A stretch of 24,530 bases of DNA from Tannerellaceae bacterium (GTDB lineage: Bacteria; Bacteroidota; Bacteroidia; Bacteroidales; Tannerellaceae): NCBI GenBank assembly GCA_031273385.1, contig JAISRY010000213.1:1-24530 (forward strand), given 5' to 3'. This document shows positions 1 through 7,092 of this stretch, one piece after another. The notes beneath the pieces are model-generated. The model did no database searches. It was not told where the DNA came from and worked only from the letters and a program-made list of their open reading frames with translations. The position numbers and the translations under genes were made by a program. The first letter of the stretch is position 1, and every line of letters begins with the position of its first letter.

Positions 1-144
1 CTTATGCTTCTTTTAGCTGCTTTTTTTGATCCGAGACTACAAACATAGGAACTCCGATCGCACCCGCCTGCCCTTTCGATCGGAGGTGTCTCCACTCGCT
101 GCGCTCGGTCGACATGACGTTCTCCCGCTCGGTACCCCTAACGG

Positions 145-205
145 GATTGCTATCGCCGTTATTTCCCTTTTTGATAAACCAGGTTTATTGGGTACTCGTA
201 ATGGC
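145..205 (-). repeat. Dispersed repeat, inverted copy of 12048-12105
   Basis: Read on the minus strand, this stretch runs GCCATTACGAGTACCC, then a TTTATCAAAAAGGGAAAT core and ACGG. The same order, with a few substitutions and a short length difference, occurs on the plus strand at 12048-12105. Both copies lie in gene-free DNA next to other repeats, so this looks like a dispersed intergenic element and not a remnant of a gene. Confidence 0.65.
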
Positions 206-307
206 AGGTGGTGTCTTCTTGTCTATTTTTTGTCATATTAGCTGTGCGTAAGCGTGATTTTTCATGTTACAAATTTGATTCTTTTTACTACAAAATTGAA
301 CAAAGAG

Positions 308-684
308 GGCAAAATCACCCCCATATAAAGTTTTGCATTTTTTGCCTTCACTCCTTCACCTTTCGTATAACATGCTGAATGGTAGTTGAATGTGGTGAAG
401 GGAAGGTGAAGGGAGGTGAAGGATAGTGAACGGGATGCTGAGGAGCCAAGTTTTTGTCTTATCGTATAAATTATCAAATATAAGATCCCGGTGTCGACAA
501 AAACGAATGTCGATTGATCATCGAAAATTATACAATAAGAACAGGTAGGGCTCCTCGCTACCCTGCCTTCACCTGCCTTCACCTTCCCTTCACCACATCC
601 AACTACCATTCAGCATGTTACACAAAAGGTGAAGGAGTGAAGGCAAAAAATAGAGAACTTTCCTGGGGGAGGTCGTTTTTGGCC
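308..684. repeat. Large fold-back (inverted-repeat) element, about 377 bp
   Basis: The left arm (about 308-476) and right arm (about 514-684) are reverse complements over most of their length. Shared landmarks are TTTTTTGCCTTCACTCC, AACATGCTGAATGGTAGTTG, TGGTGAAGGGAAGGTGAAG, GAGGAGCC and a TCTTAT-GTATAA block near the centre. The outer ends (CCCCC followed by AAAGTT) also pair. The centre carries a further hairpin with arms TCGACA and TGTCGA around 494-513. The arms differ by scattered substitutions and small indels, so the copy is not brand new. There is no transposase inside. It could be a MITE-like non-autonomous element or give rise to a long structured RNA. Confidence 0.8.
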
Positions 685-766
685 ATTTCTGCCGATTTGC
701 AGAGAACCGGTATGGCTTACAAATTCTACAATAACGATAAAACCCCGAATCCGCTATCACTTTCAA

Positions 767-850
767 CGGGACGGGAGCTATTCCAAACGGGACGGGAGCT
801 ATTTTTAGTTGGTCGGGAGCTATATTTTTTCGGACGGGAGCCATTTCCGG
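767..850. repeat. 21-bp tandem repeat array (GGGAGC family), four units
   Basis: GGGAGC recurs at 773, 794, 815 and 836, exactly 21 bp apart. The units have the form CGGGACGGGAGCTATTT with variable tails. Because 21 bp equals seven codons, the array is open in one plus frame as the heptads TGRELFQ, TGRELFL, VGRELYF and FGREPFP, and in a minus frame as IAPVPLK-like heptads. A second array of the same family lies at 12975-13100. I regard it as non-coding, because no start, ribosome-binding context or non-repetitive coding sequence supports a protein. Confidence 0.8.
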
Positions 851-852
851 TT

Positions 853-962
853 CTACACTATTGTATAGACCCCGCTACACTATTGTGTTGCTCCGGCTAC
901 ACAACTGTGTAGGCCTGACTACACAATTGTCTGTCTCCGACTATACAATTGTGTAGATTCGG
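853..962. repeat. 22-bp tandem repeat array, five units, each an imperfect palindrome
   Basis: Five contiguous 22-bp units begin at 853, 875, 897, 919 and 941. Each begins with a version of the 16-bp palindrome CTACACAATTGTGTAG, followed by a less conserved 6-bp spacer such as ACCCCG or ATTCGG. Units 3 and 5 have the best palindromes. The array abuts the 21-bp array and lies about 150 bp upstream of the ABC permease start. The spacing, about two helical turns, would place dimeric binding sites on one face of the DNA. Regulatory binding is inference only. Confidence 0.85.
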
Positions 963-1072
963 CGGCATATAGGCATACCCCATCTCCCTCCCCTGTGACT
1001 TTTTTTTTCAGAGAAAATCCAATAGAACTTTTTTAATTGAAGTAGGATTAGCGCTACTCTAATTATTTAAAC

Positions 1073-1080
1073 TATTTTTG
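1073..1080 (+). promoter_or_regulatory. Candidate Bacteroidetes -7 element upstream of the ABC operon
   Basis: TATTTTTG fits the Bacteroidetes -7 consensus TAnnTTTG and lies 31 bp upstream of the GTG start, allowing a leader of about 25 nt. I find no TTTG-like -33 box at the usual distance, so the call is weak. Confidence 0.35.
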
Positions 1081-1111
1081 TCATGCCGGAAAAGGTTAAA
1101 AACATTCATAC

Positions 1112-2518
1112 GTGAACACTATCGTTAAAACGCAACTAAAGTTAATGCAAAGTAGATATGGGAATTCTTTGTACTTTATTCCGTTATATCAATTAGGGAT
1201 AGGCGTTTATTACTTTTTGGGATTTTCTGCGGGTGGCTTAATTGCATGGAACTTTATAGGTGAGGGGTATTTGACACAATCTGTTTATGAACAGCTTGTT
1301 GTTATTGCCTCTTTTTTGTGCCTCTTTTTTTTCAAGAAAGAAAAACAATACGCTTTAGTTCCATATATGACGAAATTAACCGTTTCCAAGATTAGGTATT
1401 ATGTTTTAGTAAGAGAGCTGTTTTCCGGATTCAATTTTATTTTATTTCCCCTCGTTGGTTCTCTGCTGTTTTTGTCGAATACCATTGAACGTTCAGCCAG
1501 AACATACGTTTCTTTGTTTCTATGTTTATGGCTAATGGGTTTGTTGTTGAATCTATTGACAAGGATCATTAAATTTGTCTGTATCAGATATAAGTTGGTT
1601 TTTATTACGATCTTGGGTATTGTGCTGGCATATAGCATCATTCTTATCCGGTTTTATCGGACTGAGACTGTTTTTTCGTATTCAAACGTTCTTGATAACG
1701 GCTTTTATGCTGTCGTATTACTGACCGGCATCCTGCTTTTGATTCCGGGCTACTTTTATGTCATTAAACAGGAGTTCTATCAGGTGTACGAGGGGAATCA
1801 TTTGGTTCGCAAAGCGATTCACCACTTTAATCCAAGGCTGATTTCATCACATATTTTCAGCAAAATGCTGCTATTGCAATATTTGCGCTGCAAATCATTC
1901 AGGAAGTTTTCAACGCCAATGCTTTCTTATGCAATAGGAGGAATCGTATGCTTTCTCATTTTTGACCTGAAATTAGTAGGATTGGGCATATTTCTGAACG
2001 TCTACACATTTATTATACTCCCGTTTACAATCTATTTGAGTTCAAATTATTTCGATGGGTTATATACGAAGCCGATTTCAATCCGGTCGCTATTGTTCAG
2101 CTCTTTTTATATCCATATTATTATAACGACCATTCTATTTCTCATGCTGTTGGTTTTCGTAGCGATGTATGACAGATCAACGATATTGCCTTTACTATCA
2201 TTGTATGTATACACATCCGGCCCGATGGCGTTACTCCTGTTACATAATATCTTGTTTGCGCAAAGATTCGACCTGTTTCCCGTTCAGTCGGATTTTACTA
2301 TCCAACGGACATTCGCACAGAAAGTGACAGGCGTTATTTCCGCTGCCTCTTTATTGGGGTGTGCTGCTATTATTTATTCCTTTTCAACGACCGGTTGTTA
2401 TATCATTCTTTCAATAAGCATAATGATACTGATGACCTATTCTTATTGGATTCATTTTTTATATCGGAAATTCTCACAAAGAAAATATCAAATAATGGAA
2501 AATCTACGAAAAGTTTAA
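1112..2518 (+). CDS. ABC exporter membrane subunit, DUF5687-like
   Basis: A polytopic membrane protein of 468 residues with roughly ten or more hydrophobic segments and very few acidic residues. It appears to be the permease of an ABC-2 type export system: the ATPase gene starts 4 bp after its stop, so the two form one operon. The N-terminal third, with its VPYMTKLTVSK stretch followed by a hydrophobic VRELFSGFNFILFPL segment, resembles the DUF5687 family of Bacteroidetes ABC permeases, a match from memory only. The substrate is unknown. The start chosen is GTG at 1112, the longest in-frame option; ATG at 1145 is an alternative that would remove 11 residues. The gene is strikingly AT-rich (sampled lines run at about 33-40% GC) compared with the GC-rich genes further right, suggesting acquisition by transfer. 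Confidence 0.75.
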   Translation: MNTIVKTQLKLMQSRYGNSLYFIPLYQLGIGVYYFLGFSAGGLIAWNFIGEGYLTQSVYEQLVVIASFLCLFFFKKEKQYALVPYMTKLTVSKIRYYVLVRELFSGFNFILFPLVGSLLFLSNTIERSARTYVSLFLCLWLMGLLLNLLTRIIKFVCIRYKLVFITILGIVLAYSIILIRFYRTETVFSYSNVLDNGFYAVVLLTGILLLIPGYFYVIKQEFYQVYEGNHLVRKAIHHFNPRLISSHIFSKMLLLQYLRCKSFRKFSTPMLSYAIGGIVCFLIFDLKLVGLGIFLNVYTFIILPFTIYLSSNYFDGLYTKPISIRSLLFSSFYIHIIITTILFLMLLVFVAMYDRSTILPLLSLYVYTSGPMALLLLHNILFAQRFDLFPVQSDFTIQRTFAQKVTGVISAASLLGCAAIIYSFSTTGCYIILSISIMILMTYSYWIHFLYRKFSQRKYQIMENLRKV

Positions 2519-2522
2519 TGCT

Positions 2523-3239
2523 ATGGATGTTGTAAGTATAACGAATTTGCAAAAGGCATACAATAAAGTTACCGTTGTCGATATCCCTTTGCTCAACATT
2601 CAGCAAGGAGAGATCGTGGGTGTTGTCGGAAATAATGGAGCCGGAAAAACCACATTACTCCGGTTGTGTTTAGATTTGATCAAGGCTACGAAAGGAACGG
2701 TAAGGTTGAATGGGGCTGACGTCCCGAATGATGATTGCTGGAAAAAAGTAACCGGCTCCTATTTGGATACTCACTTTTTATTGGAATTCCTGACCGCGAA
2801 AGAATTTCTGTACTTTACAGGAGAGGCCTATCGTTTATCTCATGCAGAGATTGACAGACGGGAGATGATGTTTAAGAAACTGATGACGGATGAAATTACG
2901 GGCAATGAAAAATATATCCATGAATTATCCTCGGGGAACAAGCAAAAAATCGGTATCGTGTCGGCAATGATCATTTACCCGGAAATCCTGATATTGGACG
3001 AACCGTTTAATTTTTTAGACCCTACATCCCAATTCGAATTAAAAAGACTTTTGAAAGCGTTGAATACGGCACACAAAACAACGATTATTGTTTCCAGCCA
3101 TAATATAGAACATATCATAGATTTATCGTCACGCGTTATTTTAATGGAGAAAGGCCGGATAGCCAAAGACAGGAGCAATGATGACAAAGATGTCGAGAAT
3201 GAATTGCGTTGTTACTTTGAATTATTCGATAAAGATTAA
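2523..3239 (+). CDS. ABC transporter ATP-binding protein
   Basis: This is the ATPase that would power the upstream permease. All the core motifs of an ABC ATPase are visible: Walker A GNNGAGKTT at about residues 36-44, a degenerate signature LSSGNKQ at about 139-145, Walker B ILILDEP at about 157-163, a D-loop-like FLDP, and the switch histidine in VSSHN. The length, 238 residues, is normal for a stand-alone subunit. The signature reads SSGNK where SGGQ is canonical, which is common in export-type ATPases. It starts 4 bp after the permease stop and shares its AT-rich composition. Just after the stop, T6-CGGT-A6 could form only a weak A:T hairpin, so no convincing terminator separates it from the next gene. 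Confidence 0.9.
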   Translation: MDVVSITNLQKAYNKVTVVDIPLLNIQQGEIVGVVGNNGAGKTTLLRLCLDLIKATKGTVRLNGADVPNDDCWKKVTGSYLDTHFLLEFLTAKEFLYFTGEAYRLSHAEIDRREMMFKKLMTDEITGNEKYIHELSSGNKQKIGIVSAMIIYPEILILDEPFNFLDPTSQFELKRLLKALNTAHKTTIIVSSHNIEHIIDLSSRVILMEKGRIAKDRSNDDKDVENELRCYFELFDKD

Positions 3240-3322
3240 TTTTTTCGGTAAAAAAGGTGTTATCCTGTTTATAATGATTACTTTTATACATTGATATTAG
3301 ATAATAAATAAATTCTCTGCTT

Positions 3323-4654
3323 ATGAAGACATTTTATGTGTATGCGGCCATCGCTTTTTTGTCTGCTAATAGCTTGCCGGGTAAGGCGCAGCAGATTTTT
3401 AATGGACAAATCAATGTTCCGTGTGAGTTGAAGCTGGAAGACAATTCCTTGATATTAACTATGGACATTGATCTGAAAAAGCTTAAAATCAACAAAGACC
3501 GTACCCTTACCCTCACGCCTATCCTGGTGGGGGACGAAAAGACGGTCGAATTTCCTCCGGTGCTGATCAACGGGAAGAAACGCCACAAGGCGTATGAGAA
3601 AGCTGTGGCCAGGGGCGAGGAAGATACCTTCAGCGAGGTTGAGCCTTATGCGGTCGTAACCCCCGGCAAAAAGGCGAACACCGTCTATTACACCTATGAG
3701 GTGCCATACGAAAAGTGGATGGACAGGGCTAACCTGGATATGGAAGAGGAGCTGTGCGGATGCGGGAAGTTCTCGCCCGAACTGATCGTCGAAAGGCTTG
3801 TCGACTGGGCTTCCGAAGAGGAATATGCAGAGGAAGAGGAAGAGCCTGCGTATGAGATAACGCCCGTCGTCGCTTATGTACAGCCCAAGGCCGATGCGCA
3901 GAAACAGGGCAGCGAGCAATGGGAGGCTTTCCTTGACTTTCCATCGGCCAAAACCGCTATCTTGCCGGATTATGGGAACAACCCGGAGGAGCTGGGCAAG
4001 CTGCGGAACCGGCTGAATACGATCAAGAACGATCCCAGCCTGAGCGTCACCCTTATTGAGATCACCGGTTATGCGTCGCCGGACGGGCGGTTCGACGCGA
4101 ACGACCGCCTGGCGAGGGCGCGGGCGCAGGCTTTAGCCGAATACCTCTCTTCAAACCTGACGTTCCCCGAAGAGGTCTACCAGGTGAAATGGGGGGGAGA
4201 GGACTGGAGGGGATTGCTCAAGATGGTGGAGCGTTCGGATATCAGTCCAAAGAACCAGCTTATGTCGATCATTAAGTTTACCCCTCCCGAGAAGCGGAAA
4301 CAGCAGTTGATGTCGTGGGCGGGCGGCGTTCCGTACAGGATTATGGAAAGGCAGTTTTTCCCCCGCTTGCGCAGGGTCGTTTGCCGGATAGAATATACCG
4401 GATCGCAGCCTGAGGGCAACAAGGCCTCCAACCTGAACCTGGCTGCCGACGCGCTGAAAGCAAAAGACGTGGAACGGGCGGAAAAGTACCTGGAGCTTGC
4501 CGAGGACGATTCGCCGGAGTATACCAACAACCTGGGCGTCCTGTTCCTCTTGCACGAGGATTACGCGACGGCGAGGAAGATGTTTACCCAAGCGGCCAAG
4601 CAGGGGCTTGAAGCGGCCAGGCAGAACCTGGAGCTGTTGGACGGGCTGGAATGA
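3323..4654 (+). CDS. DUF3868 / OmpA-like fimbria-associated protein
   Basis: A secreted protein of 443 residues. A signal peptide (about residues 1-22, MKTFYVYAAIAFLSANSLPGKA) is followed by a beta-rich region containing PCELKLEDNSLILTMDIDL, characteristic of DUF3868, a domain found with FimA/Mfa-type fimbrillins in Bacteroidales. An acidic linker (EEYAEEEEEP, near residue 170) leads to an OmpA-like segment with EITGYASPDGRFDANDRLARARAQ around residues 248-270, and the C-terminal 75 residues look like TPR helices (AADALKAKDVERAEKYLELAE). It probably acts in the periplasm or outer membrane, with fimbrial assembly or anchoring an inference from the family. No fimbrillin gene is visible nearby. 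TACTTTTA at 3279-3286 is a one-mismatch -7 candidate. Composition becomes GC-rich part way through the gene. It converges on pbpC with a 13-bp gap. Confidence 0.75.
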   Translation: MKTFYVYAAIAFLSANSLPGKAQQIFNGQINVPCELKLEDNSLILTMDIDLKKLKINKDRTLTLTPILVGDEKTVEFPPVLINGKKRHKAYEKAVARGEEDTFSEVEPYAVVTPGKKANTVYYTYEVPYEKWMDRANLDMEEELCGCGKFSPELIVERLVDWASEEEYAEEEEEPAYEITPVVAYVQPKADAQKQGSEQWEAFLDFPSAKTAILPDYGNNPEELGKLRNRLNTIKNDPSLSVTLIEITGYASPDGRFDANDRLARARAQALAEYLSSNLTFPEEVYQVKWGGEDWRGLLKMVERSDISPKNQLMSIIKFTPPEKRKQQLMSWAGGVPYRIMERQFFPRLRRVVCRIEYTGSQPEGNKASNLNLAADALKAKDVERAEKYLELAEDDSPEYTNNLGVLFLLHEDYATARKMFTQAAKQGLEAARQNLELLDGLE

Positions 4655-4667
4655 CGCCCTCCGGCTG

Positions 4668-7037
4668 TTACCGGTCGGCCGAGCGTACCTCGAATTGTAT
4701 CCTCCGCTGATTTCCCCAGCTGTCGACGAGCGTCAGGAGATGTTTCCCGGCTTCTACGCGGCAGGCTATCTGGTGGTTGTCGCGGGTTTCGCCGACGTAG
4801 AGGCCGTCGATGTGCCAGTATATGCCGGCTTCCCTCCGGGCGTGGGCTGCGCGGAAAATAAACTTTTCCTGTTCGCCGGTAAAGCCTTTGGGCAGGTAAA
4901 GGACGGCGTTATGCTCGGGGTAGATGAGGTCTATCTGCCGGCTTTGTTCCTGTTCGCACTCCGGTTTGATGGGAGGGAGCGGCAGGTAATCCATGTTGTA
5001 GTTGCGGTAGTAGTATTCCTGTGCGGGCGGAAGCACGAACCAGGGGCGGGCGATGATTTGGCCGGTCGATTCGCAGGAGCTGTTCACGCGGAAACGGCCA
5101 TCCGCCGAGAGATGCACCAGGCGGTGGTAGGGGCAATTTCCGGTTTGGTTGCCCGAGCGGGGGATATGGAGCGTGTCCACCGGGCTGCAGATGGCGGAAG
5201 CTTTGTAGCCGCTGCTCCGGCAAACGACGGTCTCCTCCAGTTCGTCATACGGGGCATCGAACCACTTGTCGCGGGGAAGAAGCGAGAAGAGGTCGAACAG
5301 CGCCGGGGCGGCATACCCCACGCCCGTCAGCCCGGGACGTCCCTCTCCCGAGGCGTTGCCTACCCATACGCCCACCACATAATGCGGCGTCGCGCCGATT
5401 GCCCAGCCATCCCTCCCGCCGTAGCTTGTCCCCGTTTTCCACGCGATCCGTTTCATCGACTCGAACTGCTGCCAGTCGGCCTCCTCTTCGGGGCGGCTCA
5501 GGTTCGACATGGCTTCGAACGTAAACCAGATCGAGGCGGCGGATAGCGCCGGGCGGCCGGTCAACCGCCGGTCGGCAACGGACAGGATGGGCTCCGCCTC
5601 TCCCGCGGGGTAAGGCGTCAGGGGGTGGATGTCTTCCGGGTTGTACCGTCCGTTGTAGCGGCGGTAATGCGACAACGTCCTGGCCATGGAAGCATACATC
5701 CCCGCCATATCCCACAGCGTCCCCTCCGCTCCCCCCAGAATCAGCGACGCCCCGTAGTGCTCTTCGGAGAAACGGAGCGTCGTCATCCCCCAGTTTTTGA
5801 GCAGCGACATGAAACGTCCCGTTTTATACAGGGAAAGCATCCGTACCAGCGGCACGTTCAGCGAGCGTTCGATGGCGCGGCCGGCCGGGACTGCGCCGTG
5901 AAAGGTTTTCGTGTAGTTCTGCGGCATGTAGCCGTTGATGTTCAGCGGTACGTCGGGGATCAGCGTAGATGGGAGGATCAGCCCGTCATGCAGCATGGCG
6001 GCAAACAGGAAAGGTTTCAGGATGCTTCCCGTACTGCGCGGGGCGGTGATGATATCGACGTCGGCGCCCCGCTGTCCGTCCGTCCGGAAGCTGACATTCC
6101 CGGCATACGCCAGTACTTCGCCCGTTTCGGCATCGGCGATCAGCGCCGCCATATTATAGATGTGGTTGGAGTGGTAGGCGCGGGCATAGCGGTCGACGAT
6201 GTCCTGCGCCTGCTTTTGTAGCCGCACGTTCAGCGAGGAGACGATCCGCACGCCGGGAGAGCGTTTGGCCAGGCGTTCCAGGAGGTGGGGGGCTTCGTCG
6301 GGCAGCGGGAGGGGCGCGTCGGGTAGCGGCTCCATGCAGGCCAGGCCGTACTCCGTTCCGTCGATGACGCCTTTGTCTTTGAGGGCGAGCAGGAGGCGGT
6401 TTCGTTTTGTCCGCAGCCGCTCGCGGTTCTTTCCCGGATGGATCAGGGCGGGCGAATTGGGCAGTACGGCGAGCGTCGCGCTTTCCGCCCACGACAGCTC
6501 TGCGGCGTTCCGCCCGAAATACCGCCATGCCGCCGTTTCCACCCCCACGACGTTCCCCCCGAAAGGCGCGTGCGAGGCGTAGAGGTTTAGTATCTCCGCC
6601 TTGCTGTGCGTCGTTTCCAGAAAGAGCGCCCATAGCGCTTCCACCCCTTTTTCGTAAAGATTCCGCCGGCGGTTGCCTCGTGCCAGGCGTGCCAGCTGCA
6701 TGGTGAGGGTACTGCCGCCGCTCATCACTTTGCCGGCTTTCACGTTCAGCAGCAGCGCACGGACGACCGCCGCCGGATCGATCCCCGGATGATAAAAGAA
6801 ACGTTTGTCTTCATACGTGGTGAGGCAGGCGGTCAATTTTTGCGGCAGCGTTTCCGTTGCCGGGAAACGCCATTGCCCATCGGGAGCGATACGCGCCCCC
6901 AGCAGCTCCCCCTCGGAGGAATAGAGCAGGGTGGAGCAGGGCGCAGGGAAGAGCGTCCGCGGTATCCACAGGTACACTCCCCCCCACAAAAGGAAAAGGA
7001 GAAGGAGAAATAGCGTATATCTTCTGACCCTTTGCAT
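4668..7037 (-). CDS. pbpC: Penicillin-binding protein 1C (bifunctional transglycosylase/transpeptidase)
   Basis: A 789-residue class A penicillin-binding protein anchored in the inner membrane by an N-terminal segment (about residues 7-24). The glycosyltransferase GT51 domain shows YEDKRFFYHPGIDP, with Glu76 as the expected catalytic acid, and GGSTLTMQLARL. The transpeptidase domain has the three penicillin-binding motifs: SILK (Ser338, Lys341), SLN (392-394) and KTG (534-536, in WKTGTSYGG). The last 110 residues or so (from IDLIYPEHNAVL) match the BiPBP_C domain that separates PBP1C from PBP1A/1B. It polymerises and may cross-link peptidoglycan; E. coli PBP1C is known mainly as a transglycosylase. 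ATG at 7037 gives a clean membrane anchor. It is monocistronic here, divergent from the nuclease. In many bacteria pbpC follows a large alpha-2-macroglobulin gene; none is seen in this window. Confidence 0.95.
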   Translation of the reverse strand: MQRVRRYTLFLLLLFLLWGGVYLWIPRTLFPAPCSTLLYSSEGELLGARIAPDGQWRFPATETLPQKLTACLTTYEDKRFFYHPGIDPAAVVRALLLNVKAGKVMSGGSTLTMQLARLARGNRRRNLYEKGVEALWALFLETTHSKAEILNLYASHAPFGGNVVGVETAAWRYFGRNAAELSWAESATLAVLPNSPALIHPGKNRERLRTKRNRLLLALKDKGVIDGTEYGLACMEPLPDAPLPLPDEAPHLLERLAKRSPGVRIVSSLNVRLQKQAQDIVDRYARAYHSNHIYNMAALIADAETGEVLAYAGNVSFRTDGQRGADVDIITAPRSTGSILKPFLFAAMLHDGLILPSTLIPDVPLNINGYMPQNYTKTFHGAVPAGRAIERSLNVPLVRMLSLYKTGRFMSLLKNWGMTTLRFSEEHYGASLILGGAEGTLWDMAGMYASMARTLSHYRRYNGRYNPEDIHPLTPYPAGEAEPILSVADRRLTGRPALSAASIWFTFEAMSNLSRPEEEADWQQFESMKRIAWKTGTSYGGRDGWAIGATPHYVVGVWVGNASGEGRPGLTGVGYAAPALFDLFSLLPRDKWFDAPYDELEETVVCRSSGYKASAICSPVDTLHIPRSGNQTGNCPYHRLVHLSADGRFRVNSSCESTGQIIARPWFVLPPAQEYYYRNYNMDYLPLPPIKPECEQEQSRQIDLIYPEHNAVLYLPKGFTGEQEKFIFRAAHARREAGIYWHIDGLYVGETRDNHQIACRVEAGKHLLTLVDSWGNQRRIQFEVRSADR

Positions 7038-7066
7038 TGTTCGTCTTACAAATATATATACATTTG
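7036..7066 (+). promoter_or_regulatory. Promoter for the nuclease-recQ operon
   Basis: ATTG (7036-7039) and TACATTTG (7059-7066) are separated by 19 bp and fit the Bacteroidetes pattern TTTG-N17-23-TAnnTTTG with one mismatch in the -33 box. The nuclease ATG lies 26 bp beyond the -7 element. The site overlaps the opposing pbpC promoter. Confidence 0.6.
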
Positions 7067-7078
7067 CAGATAATTAAA
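7049..7078 (-). promoter_or_regulatory. Promoter for pbpC, overlapping the divergent nuclease promoter
   Basis: On the minus strand TTTA (7075-7078) and TATATTTG (7049-7056) are 18 bp apart, with a perfect TAnnTTTG -7 element. The -7 element is only 11 bp from the pbpC ATG, so the leader would be just a few nucleotides long. That either means a nearly leaderless message or argues that the true promoter is elsewhere. Confidence 0.45.
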
Positions 7079-7092
7079 GCAGTATCGGACAC

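Larger units (their letters stand above)
1..1111. other. Gene-free, repeat-rich region upstream of the ABC operon
   Basis: I see no credible gene here. The open frames present are products of repeats: the two longest, on opposite strands, translate nearly the same peptide because they lie in the two arms of one large inverted repeat, and another frame is a run of GRELF-like heptads made by a 21-bp tandem repeat. Contents in order: a small hairpin (arms CTCCGATCG at 52-60 and CGATCGGAG at 77-85), a sequence shared in inverted orientation with 12048-12105, a fold-back element, a 21-bp array, a 22-bp array, and a -7 element for the ABC operon. Positions 90-120 resemble a short dispersed motif (GGTCGACATGACG) seen in intergenic DNA of many bacteria. 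The 3' end of a gene to the left of the window cannot be excluded. Confidence 0.75.

Noticed and set aside
262..912. Small proteins encoded in the left repeat region (about 115 and 132 codons, opposite strands)
   Set aside because: They are the two arms of one inverted repeat plus the 21-bp array; the shared peptide follows from the DNA symmetry and no promoter or start context supports them.
853..962. CRISPR array
   Set aside because: The 22-bp units are contiguous, with only 6-bp variable parts; there are no unique spacers of about 30 nt and no cas genes.
3240..3255. Intrinsic terminator after the ABC ATPase gene
   Set aside because: The possible stem is six A:T pairs only (TTTTTT, CGGT loop, AAAAAA), with no T-tract after it.
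4497..5546. Long open frame (349 codons) antisense to pbpC
   Set aside because: It overlaps the conserved end of the DUF3868 gene and the transpeptidase domain of pbpC, and has low-complexity composition with no motif.
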